Origin: Strigamia acuminata
Lineage: Eukaryota; Arthropoda; Chilopoda; Geophilomorpha; Linotaeniidae
Direction of reading: 5' to 3'
Length of the DNA: 64,000 nt
Assembly: GCA_949358305.1 (NCBI GenBank)
Contig: OX442315.1
Location: 16,580,427 to 16,644,426, forward strand
The position numbers and the translations under genes are program-made. The notes under the pieces are model-generated. The model was not told where the DNA came from. It ran no database searches and was given only the letters and a program-made list of their open reading frames with translations. Below are positions 36,982 to 48,118 of the stretch, one piece after another. Each line of letters opens with the position of its first letter. The stretch's first letter is position 1.

Positions 36982-37228
36982 CGAGGGGTTCGACATTCAA
37001 CCGAATTTCTGAAATGGGCTTTTGAATCTTTCAGAATCCGAATCCCCGAATCTTTAATTCTTGTAAAAATTTTGATTTTTTTTTCGAAAATTGTACAAAA
37101 GTTAAAATATTTTTGACTTTTTTATTAAAATAATCAACTAAATCTTTCCGAATCCCATATCAAATCCCCCAAAAAATATATGAAAGATTCGAACCTCTGA
37201 CACGCAGGTTCTGATTGTCGGACCCCTG
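36982..37228 (+). mobile_element. hAT-like MITE, left copy
   Basis: GGGGTTCGACATTCAACCGA at the left and CTGATTGTCGGACCCCTG at the right form imperfect inverted repeats. The interior shares AAAGTTAAAATATTTT, AAATCTTTCCGAATCCC and ATATATGAAAGATTCGAA with the right copy. AT-rich with no frame. Confidence 0.8.
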
Positions 37229-37264
37229 GGTTTGTGACCACATTTAACCACCTCTTGTTACCAC

Positions 37265-37337
37265 GGGCTTGTGGCGCAACGGATAACGCGTCTGACTACG
37301 AATCAGGAGATTGCAGGTTCGAATCCTGTCTAGCTCG
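37265..37337 (+). tRNA. tRNA-Arg (anticodon ACG), possibly impaired
   Basis: A 73-nt cloverleaf. The D arm matches the A-box form (GTGGCGCAACGG), the anticodon loop is CTACGAA with anticodon ACG, and the T loop is GGTTCGAATCC (B box). The family would decode CGU/CGC/CGA arginine codons after A34-to-inosine editing. The sequence follows the usual animal tRNA-Arg(ACG) closely through GGATAACGCGTCTGACTACG. Oddities: position 6 pairs T with T in the acceptor stem, there are G-T pairs at 2-71, 27-43 and 49-65, and base 37 is A rather than the usual G. A T14 run follows 6 bp downstream. It sits between two MITE copies, so it may be a mobilised or pseudogene copy. Confidence 0.85.
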
Positions 37338-37343
37338 AGTGGA

Positions 37344-37357
37344 TTTTTTTTTTTTTT
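37344..37357 (+). terminator. Poly-T pol III terminator
   Basis: Fourteen T residues begin 6 bp after the tRNA discriminator base, the usual stop signal for RNA polymerase III. Confidence 0.85.
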
Positions 37358-37590
37358 AATAGGCTTTTATTTAGCTTGACATGAATGTTTGTTTCAACTT
37401 CCGGTGTTGCTAGCGCCACCTGTACGCGACTGAAATTATAATGGTTGCCAAATCGTTCGACCCGACTCTAAAATTGCTTTTTTCAATGTGAAAATGGTTC
37501 AGATAAATTCTGAAACCAGGCTAATCCTGGTTAAAATAAAAATTCCTACCTACCCACATATTTTGTTCTTCCATTTTAATGTGAAAAAGT

Positions 37591-37870
37591 CAGGGAGTTC
37601 GACATTCAATCGAATCTCTGACATGGACTACCGAATCCGGTTTCGAATCTCTGATTTCCAAATCTCTGAATCTTTAAATTTTATAAAAAATTTGAATTTT
37701 TTTCGAAAATTGGACAAAAGTTAAAATATTTTCGACTTTTTTTTATTAAAATAATTATCTAAATCTTTCCAAACCCCAACTGAATCCCAACCGAATCCCA
37801 TATCAAATCCCAAAAAATATATGAAAGATTCGAATCTCTGACACGCAGATTCTGATTGTCGTATCCCCTG
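37591..37870 (+). mobile_element. hAT-like MITE, right copy
   Basis: CAGGGAGTTCGACATTCAAT to CTGATTGTCGTATCCCCTG. Same layout as the left copy, 33 bp longer, with an extra AACTGAATCCCAACCGAATC stretch. No coding frame. Confidence 0.8.
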
Positions 37871-37896
37871 GTTTAAATTGACCAAACCGATTGAAT
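37871..37896. repeat. Closing end of satellite element A
   Basis: GTTTAAATTGACCAAACC then GATTGAAT; the same closing sequence is found at 48093-48118 (locus B). This marks the common right end of the two satellite-bearing loci. Confidence 0.75.
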
Positions 37897-39565
37897 TCAA
37901 TATCCAGTATCAGAGTATCAATATCAGAGTTTAAATGGTTTTTAGTTAATTTTAAAGGAGAAAAATTGAGTGAGAAATTGAGAATTTGGGATCATTCGTA
38001 TTTAAGTTTAGGTGTTTGGTTTAAGGATGGGGAGAAATAAAATGGAGGGAAGAAAAAGAGTGATTGGATTTAACGACGCTTCGACACCGCACTGCAGAAG
38101 TCGCTATCGCAACTCTCGAACGATGAGACAAATACAAGAGGGTTAACTAACTTGTAAGTGAATACATTGGAAGGAAGTAAATGTATTTTTTTTGCAAATG
38201 GAATTGTAGAAGAAAGTTGCACAATCGAGCGAGTTCTCAAACTGTAAATAAAAATGTCCGCCGTTATTACAAAACGATTAAACAAATTGGGACTGTTTGA
38301 AGAAAACGAGAGCATTTTTCTCTATAAAATATGCAAATTCATCGGAAATGCCAGTTTCCAATGGCTCTAAAATGCAAAATAAAGTTCTAAAGTTTAATAA
38401 ACCCTTCTATATAAATGTTACGACGTAAATAAGAGTGGAATTTATCATTCTAAATATTTTTTTAATAAAAAATAAAATGAAAAATGTGTTCGAACTTCAA
38501 ATTATTGATAAAAGAAGTAAAAAATGATGCGCTGACATGACACCAGCAAAGAATGAGAGAAATTGATGATTATTAATCAATCGATAGATTTTTTTCCAAC
38601 TTTTTCGAACGGATTGTAAAAGCGATTCGAGTGTCGAGGTGAATTATTAGACGGACGGTGTCGCGTGGAATAATTTCGATTTAGCCAGTAGCGGGTGTTG
38701 TGCTGGGAAGTAAGAAGATAACCAGTCATCCATCATCAAGACTTCAATGACAAGAGTTTATCTCCTTTTCTACCGCCAGGAGACACAATTTTCCCCTCTC
38801 ACTTCCTCGTCGTAAAGAAAACAAACGTGGAAAAGGGAATAGAATGTGGATATTTCAGCTCAGGAGTCACGAAAATGATAGTGGAGTGTGATGGAACAGT
38901 GCGGCGGTTTTCCATAGAAACTGATTTCTGTTTGAACGCGTAGAAATAATTGTCAGTTAACGAAACGTGATAGATATTGACAAGGGAAACGTGCGTTTCG
39001 ATCCGGCAACGATGACAGGCAACGAAAGAGGAGACGACGCGCGTTTCCGCCCCCTTGGACTTCGTTTTAACGAGATGGGACAATTGGGGATCGCGTTCAT
39101 GCGTGAAGCCAAGTCGAGTGAACAATTCCGCCAGACATGTAAATAATTTAAATTGACGTCGTCTACCGCGTGAGCAAATCTCGTTGTTAATATTTTCTGC
39201 TCTTGGACGTGGCTATATAAAATTAAATCTAATTTTTTTTTTAAAAAATTATTATTATATATATTTTTTAATTTATACGGTTCATTGATCTTTCTGTTTG
39301 ATTTTTTTTTGGGGGAGGGGGAAGGATTTAATTAAAGTAATTTTGAAAATGGCATTTATAGCGTGAAATGTTGTCACACATTCCATGGCATTGAAAAGGC
39401 TATTACAGGTGAGTTGGTGCGTGTAAAATACATTTGTCAATTGTGAACTATCGGAGCGTGCAAAGTGTTGGCATTCTCTGTTCTACAAATTATACTGGCA
39501 GTGACGTATGTTCGGTTCAGCGACATCTTGTGTTGGTATAAGTTATTAAATATAATGTTGTTATA
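37897..39565. other. Spacer; holds one copy of a 75-bp dispersed repeat
   Basis: 38225-38300 matches 60786-60861 (ACAAATTGGGACT and TTATT.CAAAA.GATTA in common). A strong donor-like CAG/GTGAGT at 39409 has no exon before it. 39225-39320 is A/T low-complexity. No gene seen. Confidence 0.55.
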
Positions 39566-39782
39566 CAGGGTGAGCCAATTTTGAAAATGTAATAATTATG
39601 TACTCTATAACGAATTAGAATTTTTATTTGACACTAAAATAATTATAATAGAGTATTGAATGCCATTTTTATGTCTGAAAAATTATATCATTCGATGCCT
39701 TCCTTGTGAGCCAGAAACCTGAAGATTTGAACATGCTTATTTCTCAGCCACCATTTTTACTAAAGTAGTGATTGTTGTTGCT

Positions 39783-39845
39783 GCTGCAATTCCAGAACGA
39801 ATGCTACAACGCGTAATGGGAAATCTGGAAACAGAGTGGCGATGT
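39783..39845 (+). pseudogene. Fragment of a Tc1/mariner-type transposase C-terminus
   Basis: One frame reads IPERMLQRVMGNLETEWRC. The pattern (I/T)P(E/Q).ML.RV..NL..R...C is typical of the last helix region of mariner-like transposases, just before the right terminal repeat, which fits its position here. About 21 codons are readable; sequence before it is interrupted and a (GT)n run follows. Non-functional. Confidence 0.55.
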
Positions 39846-39867
39846 GTGTGTGTGTGTGTGTGTGTGA
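39844..39867. repeat. (GT)n microsatellite, about 12 units
   Basis: Uninterrupted alternating TG directly after the transposase fragment. Confidence 0.9.
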
Positions 39868-40321
39868 AGCAAAGGAAGCATCTGAGGGATATAATTTATC
39901 AGACATAAAAATGGTCTGTAAAATGGTTTTAGTTTCAAATACAAATTTTAATCAGTTATAGAGTAATTACGCTTTCAAAATCGTCAGGTTTCTCTGGCTC
40001 AGAGAAACTCCACACAACTCCATCCACATCGAAAACGTCTCTTGCAGGCAAATTTCCTGCCTAAAGAGGACAGATTATCTGGTTTATCTAAATTTTTAAA
40101 TAAATTATAGGGTGGAAATTGGAAATCAATCCTATATTTCCATTTCTGGTTTTATTTTTGCGTAAAATTCCAAAAAGTATATTAAACAACGTTATTTATC
40201 GTCTTTTTTCACTTCTATGACAAGAAATATACTTTTCTTTTGTCAAGAAGCATTTTATAAGAAGATATATGTGAATTATTATTATTTTTTTTTTTTTTTT
40301 ACATATACGTTAAACATATTA

Positions 40322-40596
40322 GCGTATTTTATCGATTAAGAGCCGCGGCTTTTATTCAAAACTGTCACTTTTGTCAGCAATTACAATTTCGGTTTTTCGT
40401 TTGTTACATTTGTTTAAGGTAACAGACGAAGTCTGAACGTCAAGAACGAAGCGTTCGTTCCTCGTTCATGAGGTCAAATACAGAAACAATACCATGCTTT
40501 TGCAAAAATACGGTATTCTTGGTGTCTCAGTCACGGCTACTATTCGAGGGCAGCTACAATTCGAGGGTGACTCTTAATCGGTAAAATACGGTATTT
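40322..40596. mobile_element. ~275-bp CGTATTT-type MITE, most complete copy
   Basis: Left GCGTATTTTATCGATTAAGA, right TCTTAATCGGTAAAATACGG. Internal landmarks: AATTTCGGTTTTTCGTTTGT, ACTATTCGAGGGCAGC. Other members are at 24762, 30565 and 29088. No frame. Confidence 0.8.
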
Positions 40597-43500
40597 TTAA
40601 AGCCTCTGGACCACTTTTGTCTGGTACCATTTAAAAACTCTTGTGTTTGGTTTGCATCTTTCTAACTCTTATTCCCAGTTTTTCACTTTGTTTCAACGCT
40701 GCCACGCATTTATTAGCAATAAAGACAAAACACTTTTTTATTTCTATATCTGTAGATAAAATATTTCAATTTAAATATTTTTTTTTTAGGTTAGAAAAAG
40801 TAATTACAACTTGGTTAGCATTTGCATTGCATAGGAGGAATGGCATGCAGCCAAGTTGAACGCTTGGAACAAAATTGCTTGAAAAGCATCATGCCCTTTA
40901 TTCGAGTATAGCTACTCTTTTATAATGGGGCCTCAATAATATTCTTTTGAGAATACGCGATTGGGCATGTGCCACAAAATTGCAACGCAAAACGCACGCG
41001 TTTTTGGCTGCAAGAGTCAAAAGAAAAGGAGAAACAAAAGGAAAAAAGAAATTGAGTGCTTGTATGTTTCCGATTCCATTTCCAGTCAACGTCGGAGCGA
41101 TTTTTTTTTTCTTCTTTTCTTTCCAAAGCGAACGACCAACTTTGCCATCAGTGCAGACGCGTTAGAACGGATGGCGAATACTCCTTTCCCCGAGGTCACC
41201 TTATCGAGCCGGCGTTCCTCATCTCATCCCATTCCGTCATCGACCATTTGCAAACACGCTTCAAGGTCCAGTGATCAACGCTGCTGCTAATTTGCAATAG
41301 CAGAGTAAAAGCGACGCACGGCAACAAGCCCATTTCGATACTAATAAGCACCCTCGCGACCATATTTTATTTGATCTTCAATATTTAATGCCAAACATTA
41401 ATTAAAGCGAGAAAAAGTGGATTATTTGCATACTTAATGAAGGCGTTTTTGTTCGCTGTTCTTTTTCTTTATTTATTACGCGTTTGGTTAAAGAAAATCG
41501 AAAGTTTGGTGGAAATTGTCAGTCAATTGGTTCAATTGTTTGAACTTTGTGTTATTTATATTTTTTCTAGAGGCGCATTTGTGATGTCATGTTTAACTTG
41601 CAGTTAGTTCGGGAAATGATGTTATTTTGACAAAAGTTGTAAAGTTTTAAATATTTTTAAGGGCTTGAGTGGGAGTAATTTTATGATGCACTTTACGAGT
41701 TTTGCACGTATTTGTGACGGCTATTTTGAATTGGCGATAGTAAGCGGCTAAGAACGATGGCCAGTTACTTTATGCAGTTTTACAACTTCAATTTTTATAG
41801 GGTTAGGCCTATAAAATTTGAAGTCATTTTATTTCTTGTAATATGAAAATGAGTATTGAGAATTGAGACCGTAGCAGAATGAATAAATATATTTGGGTTT
41901 TAATCATATTTACGGTAACGTCTTGAGCTCTACAATTCGTGAAAGACTCCCATTGGTTGGGCACATCACGAGCTAAAGAGAGTTCAAGTGCAAGAAGAAT
42001 ATTATAACAAAGAAGCAGGAATGAAATGACGCCATTGAACAAACCCCTCTTGTGGCGGTTAGGTGCATTTTTTTAAAACTATTTTTCCATTGTGCAATTT
42101 TTCCATGCGACCAATAGAAAATGGGAGTTTGTGACAAGTTTTTGTCAACAGATTTACAGAATAGGAGGATAGGAAATTGAGTAGGAAGTCCAAGGCAGGA
42201 AATGATGCAATTAGGAAACAACAAGTCAGTTTTACTGACTCAACAGCAATTTAATGGTGAAAAATGAAGTCGAACATCGCCTGCAAAAGATGGCGGACAT
42301 GTTGGTTAATTAGCCGTGTCATCTAGTCGCATGAATCATGGGTAAATCAAGATGGCGACCCTATCTTTCCATACGCTCGCTGCAATTATGAATGATATAT
42401 GCAGCACTTGCAATTTCCTTTTGAGTCATTTGTTCTTTTAAAGTACTTCACACTTTCTCACACCATTGACTGAGGCTTGGGAGGAAAAAATCGTAAGAAG
42501 TTAATCAAATGATTAATTAAGGTTGTGATAACTTAATGACTTGCTAAGATAGGGATTAAGGGTTTACGCAAAATGTGAAACATCAAGATTAGAATTTATA
42601 GGGAAAGGATTTATATTTGTTTTGAAATGTTTACGGATGGGAACATCAACCTTGTGGGATCTTGTCCATGCAAGGTGTCACCGAGTGTAAACAAGACGAT
42701 CGATGGACAAAAGGTGACGCCTAGTACAAGGGGTGGGTGAATACAAATGGACGCTCGACTCAAAGGCCAAGCGGGGATAAAAAGCAGAGATGTATTTATT
42801 TGGTAAGAAAGGTCCTGTTGACGGATGTGATTAGTGCAGAACATTTCTTATTTTATTGCCGCACTCACACTGACCGTTTCCTTCATAAAGATTGAGCACC
42901 ATAATTTCCAACGGAGGAAAAAAAGTAATGGACCTGTATTTAATGTTTGCCTTTTTTTCGTCACATGTTACGCTATATAATTTTTTTCGCGATTAATTGG
43001 GTAGGAATATTACATAGATTTATTTATGGGGTTATCTAACTGTAACTAATGTTTATGTGGTCTTCAACTTGAATGAATTGCAAGGGCGCTTGTAAGGAAA
43101 ATCCTGAACCGAAATCCAACCGATTCGCCGGTTTAAGGTGCAGGTAAATGAGCACCTCTCGATGTACATCTCCAGATGCTTCTTGTGTCAGCTCATGGAA
43201 CTAACTTCCATATTCTCCTGCTTTGCCTTCAGTTGCAGAATTGTATTGCCGACACTTGCACAGATGTGTGTACAATTTTGTGCTAAATAAAGCAACTTCA
43301 TTACGAATAATGGTGTAACCTTTTTCGTTTACTCCCATAGAGTGAATGAATGAATGAATAAATAAATAGTTGCCATTGGGCGATGTGAATCACATAGTTC
43401 GCGCAAACTGCCCAGTGTGTTTGCAGGTAGGAAATGTCGGATGTGTAATTTTGATGATGACTCGACAAATAACCTTTGATCTTGGGATCAGTGTCAATCA

Positions 43501-44810
43501 ATTAGTTAAACTATACCGAGATAGTGAAAAATGGGAAATTAGGAAGTTGTTGCAGAGGATAATTAATTTACTACTAATTTAATTAATTGTATTAAACAAA
43601 CTGGAAATGGCATTTTACAGAAGCGTTTGCAGGGCAGTGATGAGCATTACTGTTGTAACTTTAAATTTTGAGCATCTGGTGTTCGTGTTTGTCCAAAAGT
43701 GAAGAAATGAAAAGTTGCCTTTAACGTAGTATGTAAAAGGAGAAGTAGCCAAACTTGGTCGCTATTTTTTCTGCAACGTGTAGCAATAATTGTAATATTG
43801 AAATACGCTACATTTGGGACCGACGTTCAATCAGATTGCAAAACAAATCGTTGGATTTTCTGATTGACGTAATGACGTTGTATGTGACAAACGTGAACAG
43901 AGGGAAGCCAACTTTTATTTTTGACTATTTTAGGTTGGAAAAATTTAACGTTAAAATTATTTTATTTTAATTAAGATAATAGAAAAAGAATATTATTTTT
44001 TGTGTCAATTTAGAGCCTAGTCTTACGAATGTTGGCAAATCTGTGGCGAGAAGGCGCAGTCATCGAGACATTTCTTCCAGACGTCTCATTTGCTCCCTCC
44101 AGACCGATCTATCACGAATAGTTGTCTCAAGGTGCTGAGTTTGGCCTAAGTTACTCGAAACAGAATACATTGCCCTTTTCTTGTGACTAGGACTTGTCTG
44201 AGCATGTTTAATGACCCCTTTTGGCAAAAAAAAGTAAATTTTATTTTTATTTTTAAATTTTCAATATTTCTATTTGCTTTAAACAAATAATCTTTACCCC
44301 TATTTATATGATTAAAAATGAAAATCCATTCTCCAAAAACAATTACGTAATTTGATTGAATAAGCGCGAGTGACGGTTGTTGAAAACAAGTTAAATCTTT
44401 TATTTATATTAAAAAAAAAACAATAACAAAAATAAAAAAATAAATAAAAAAGAGAAAACTTATAAACGATTTAATTCGGTTTAAGTGAAAGTGACTTCAT
44501 GTGTGTCTATCGAGATTGCTATCGATTTGTCAGAGAAATTTCGACCCTGTGCCGGTAAAGACGACAGCTGATGAAGGATGTGCGCAATTGACTTTGATAA
44601 AGCAACTCCCTAAACTCGATGGAAATTGGTGATTACTCCAAAGTCAAAAGTCGATTAAAAGTGAAACAATAATTCTTAACGTGTTATTTTACTTTTTTAA
44701 ACCCCCATCAGCTTGAAATTATTATCTAGTAACATCCCTCGCAAACATGTGTAGGAACGTTGTTGAATGAGGTCGCTGCCAATGAATATTTGATACAGCG
44801 CAGCTCCCCT
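40597..44810. other. Spacer, nothing recognised
   Basis: Only short frames. A (TGAA)n/(TAAA)n tract is at 43343-43368. GTGTGTTTGCAG/GTAGGA near 43428 is an isolated donor-like site. AT-rich low-complexity lies at 44220-44460. Confidence 0.55.
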
Positions 44811-47326
44811 CAGCCGTTTCAGGCGGAGCTTTGATTTGATTTGATCGGGTTTTCACTAGACATTCACGATACAAACGATGCAATATTAAGACGCAGCGCC
44901 AGAACGAAATAACCCCTTTAATAAATGAAATGTAAAACCCGTCTATTCTATTCATATATCCGTAAAAGGAATTTATCTCGGGATAAATGCTCAAGAAAGG
45001 ATATAAAAATTGTAGGACACTTTTCCCCCCTTTTTATTTTCTTTTCTTTCTTTCTTTCGCTCTCTTTGTCGTCGAGTGAATTTAATGTTCTCTTTTGGTG
45101 GCTGTTGGAAATGTGTTCGCCCCTTGTTCATTTGTCGACGCCACTTCATCGCTTCGCTCGATGGCAACGCGAGAGGTGAAAAGATCGACTTGGTGAGAAT
45201 GTTTCTTCATCAGATTAAAAATAATGAGAAAAGAAAGACCGATCATTCATAATCCACACGCGTAATAGGAAAATTCCTTCTAATTTAACGCCTTTCCACA
45301 CCAAAGCGAACACACGAAAATTGGCAAACGAGCTAAAGGACAAACACACCTGAATGAGAAAACTATTAGAAAAGCCACTACATACAGTGCAGTGTGCACA
45401 CCCGACTTAAAGAGCAAACAGCCCGTGAAATTTCTTTTCGCAATGTTTTCATCTACATTTCAAACGAAATGGTGCCTGACATTTGAGATTTTGGCGATAG
45501 GTGACACGGAATGACCCCCACACACTCCCCAACACCCTGCATCCCGTCTCCCCGTCTCCCCCTGTCGTCGAGCCGGAGCAGTGCGCCGACATTGAATCTC
45601 ATTTTGGAAGAGCAAAGGCACAGACGAGGCTTAACCGCCACCTTACATCCACATCCAAGATATTCTTCGTTCCCCTGTGTGTGGAGGGTCACGGAGACGT
45701 GGAACCGTGAAAAATCCCGCACATATCGACCCGCGTTCAATGAAATTGCTACGCCAGTTGGAGCGCCGCGTGCAACGATGGAAAATGGCTAAATCGGGCC
45801 AATTTTAAAATTCGCCAATTAACTAAAAATGGCGCGCTTTTTAAATGTACTGGAAAATTGAATCAACTCCCTCGTGTAAAAAAAATATTTACGTACACCA
45901 AAAAAGATAAAAGAAAGGTGTGATTGATTGTGGTGATAAATTCAATGGATATAATCTCTCTTAATGGAAAAGTCGAATTGTTTAAGCTTTGGCAGACATA
46001 AGTTAAACGCGTGTGACAAATAAAGGCGCAGTTAATATCTAGGTTAAAAGATTAATGAAAAGTGTAAATAATTTTGAAAACAGATTTTTCTACCCGGGGT
46101 GAAGGTGGCGCGAGAAAAGGTGGAGCAAATTATTAACTGCTGCACTAATTGGTTTTTGGAATCCGCTTTTGTTGATAGAAAAGTGCAAAACATCTCGGAA
46201 AAATTGATTAATGCTTGTTTACACGAGTCTGCGTGCAGTTTATTTATTCGTTTTTCGCTTTTTAATTGTTTTGTCAAAATGATTTGCCATCGCGCGCTTG
46301 ATTAATCATTATTCGACGTGACTGCATTTCGTGTTTGATGCTTGTGGTTGCTTGTTTGTTTGTTTCCATCACAAAGATGAGGATGAATTAAAATTGTTGT
46401 GCAAACATTCCACGAAATTTGCAGGTATTTTTTTATTTTTGTGCGCGTGCTATTTTTTTTTATTTTTTTTTTCGGAATAAAATAAAGTATCAATTATCTT
46501 GATGTAGGAATAAAGTTTATAGTGATGAGTTTCAATCCCATTTGACGCGATGCGATGCTTCTACTCTACTACAGATGGGTGGTTACCATGGCGATGAGTG
46601 CTGGAGCCCTTCGGCCAACAATCCAAGACGCATACACGATTGATTGAAGGGGAGGCGGTCGCTTGGTGCGCACCAGACGCCTGGTGCACGGAAAAATTAA
46701 CGTCGTGTGCAATTTCCTCAACTCGGTTATTAAAGGAATAGGAAAGGGGTGAGCGACGATGAGCCAGAAGCACTGTGGGCGTTGTACGTGCTCGTCACGA
46801 TCTGATTGGTCACGTGATTACTGATGGGGATAATGTTTTGATTTAATGTTCATGGCTGTAATCACATTTTGAATTTTGCGAAAATGACATTGAATTTTTG
46901 GGACACGCCGTTAAAAAGGAAAATGGTGGAAAATAATTAAGAATTTTTATTTATTTTTATTTTTTTTGTGTTTTGTAGTTTTTGTTCACTTGTCTTGCGG
47001 TAGAATAGGTTTCATTGGATTTTCTTTTTTATCTTTTTTTATTTTTATTTTTACCTCGATGAGGTCGACGCTTGCGTCTGAACCCCACCAATGGCCTGAT
47101 GATATTCGAGCTAGGTTCCCTCGAGCTCGAAGATACTTGGTAGGATGCAATTGCATGCGCGCGAGGTGCGTTTGCTTCATTCTCGGCGGAATGCAATGCC
47201 GTGTAAGAAACGAAGCTTGTTGGATTCAAACAGGAAGCAGACGTTTCCTATTAAAGTCGATGCGGGATATTAAAGGGAAATAACGCAAATGATATCTCTT
47301 TGAGTACGGGATGCTAATTGAATGTG
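44811..47326. other. Spacer with two GC-richer patches
   Basis: GTTTCAGGCGGAGCTTTGAT (44816-44835) recurs almost exactly at 61199. 45480-45790 is C- and CG-rich with overlapping frames in two phases, not clearly coding. 46560-46820 is CG-rich and ends at the CCAAT/E-box pair listed below. No gene is proven. Confidence 0.5.
46803..46818. promoter_or_regulatory. CCAAT/E-box pair, possible promoter
   Basis: CTGATTGGTCACGTGA joins an inverted CCAAT box (ATTGG, 46805-46809) and CACGTG (46811-46816). The same two motifs, in the same order, lie upstream of RBM8A at 55584-55610. The sequence on the low-coordinate side is CG-rich, so a minus-strand start is possible, but no exon is recognised. Confidence 0.35.
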
Positions 47327-47767
47327 GTATCCTTTACAACTCGAGTCTAAATTGACCAAAACGACTAAAAATAATATCCAAATTGAACAAAATAACTAAA
47401 AATAATACGGAGTATCTAAATTGAACAAAATGACTAAAAATAATATCTAAATTGAACAAAATGACTAAAAATAATATCTAAATTGAACAAAATGACTAAA
47501 AATAATATCTAAATTGAACAAAATGACTAAAAATAATATCTAAATTGAACAAAATGACTAAAAATAATATCTAAATTGAACAAAATGACTAAAAATAATA
47601 TCTAAATTGAACAAAATGACTAAAAATAATATCTAAATTGAACAAAATGACTAATATAAATGTCTAAATTGAACAAAATGATTGAAAATAATACCTAAAT
47701 TGAGCAAAATGACTAAAATAAATGTATAAATTGAGCAATAAATTGAACAAATTGACTAAAATAAATA
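47327..47767. repeat. 31-bp satellite, locus B
   Basis: The lead-in CCTTTACAACTCGAGT is near-identical to that of locus A. About 13 units follow; at least seven consecutive ones are almost identical (CTAAATTGAACAAAATGAC then TAAAAATAATAT), more uniform than at locus A. One unit near 47410 carries a small extra ACGGAG. The array is interrupted at 47768 by a MITE. Confidence 0.9.
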
Positions 47768-48087
47768 GGTGCATTCAAAGTTTTTGTTTTTACCGTTTAT
47801 GGATTTTCTGTAAACAGAATGGACTCCGAAAACAGCCAAAAACCATCATTAAAAATTGCAAGAACAAAAACAACGCTGGAGTTGTTTTTGAAGTGGTTTA
47901 TGTCGGGTTTTGGTTTGAACAACCAAATTCAAAATGGCTGACACAAAAGTTAGATCGAGGGGTCAAACCTTCCAAGCATCATTAAAAATTTTAAACGCCA
48001 TTTACTTGCAAGTCCAAGCGTGAGACCCGAAAACGACATATTCACAGTCAGGCAAGTTTCCGCCTCCTGTTTTTGCTGTGAATGCAC
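47768..48087. mobile_element. ~320-bp GCATTC-family MITE inside the satellite
   Basis: Left GGTGCATTCAAAG after TA (47766-47767); right GTGAATGCAC before TTA. The satellite sequence resumes directly (ATGTTTAAATTGACTG), so the element was inserted into the array. Relatives are at 17546 and 2997 (minus). No frame. Confidence 0.8.
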
Positions 48088-48118
48088 TTAATGTTTAAAT
48101 TGACTGAACCGATTGAAT
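48088..48118. repeat. Closing end of satellite element B
   Basis: ATGTTTAAATTGACTGAACC then GATTGAAT, the counterpart of 37871-37896. Confidence 0.75.

Larger units (their letters stand above)
36982..37870. mobile_element. Composite block: two hAT-like repeats enclosing a tRNA gene
   Basis: Direct repeats at 36982-37228 and 37591-37870 enclose a 362-bp segment with the tRNA-Arg. Outer ends are CGAGGGGTTCGACATTC and GATTGTCGTATCCCCTG, inverted to each other. The block is bordered on both sides by GTTTAAAT (36974-36981 and 37871-37878), an 8-bp duplication of hAT size. Caution: GTTTAAAT is also part of the host satellite unit, so the match is weaker evidence than usual. Alternative: two independent insertions of the same MITE on either side of a tRNA. 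Confidence 0.65.
39566..39993 (+). mobile_element. mariner-like relic with long (~140-bp) inverted ends
   Basis: Starts TACAGGGTGAGCCAATTTTG after TA. The right part, reverse-complemented, repeats the left in order: TTTTGAAA.(A/C)GTAAT, ACTCTATAAC, ATTAGAATTTTTATTTGA-like, and CCATTTTTATGTCTGA. Between the arms is a scrap of transposase sequence and a (GT)n run. The right terminus is worn (GTCAGGTTTCTC). TACAGGGTG(N)(N)CC ends are common in mariner-type elements. Confidence 0.75.

Noticed and set aside
45453-45792. Frames on both strands in the C-rich patch
   Set aside because: Both strands and two phases are open together, and proline/histidine/serine runs follow the CCC tracts.
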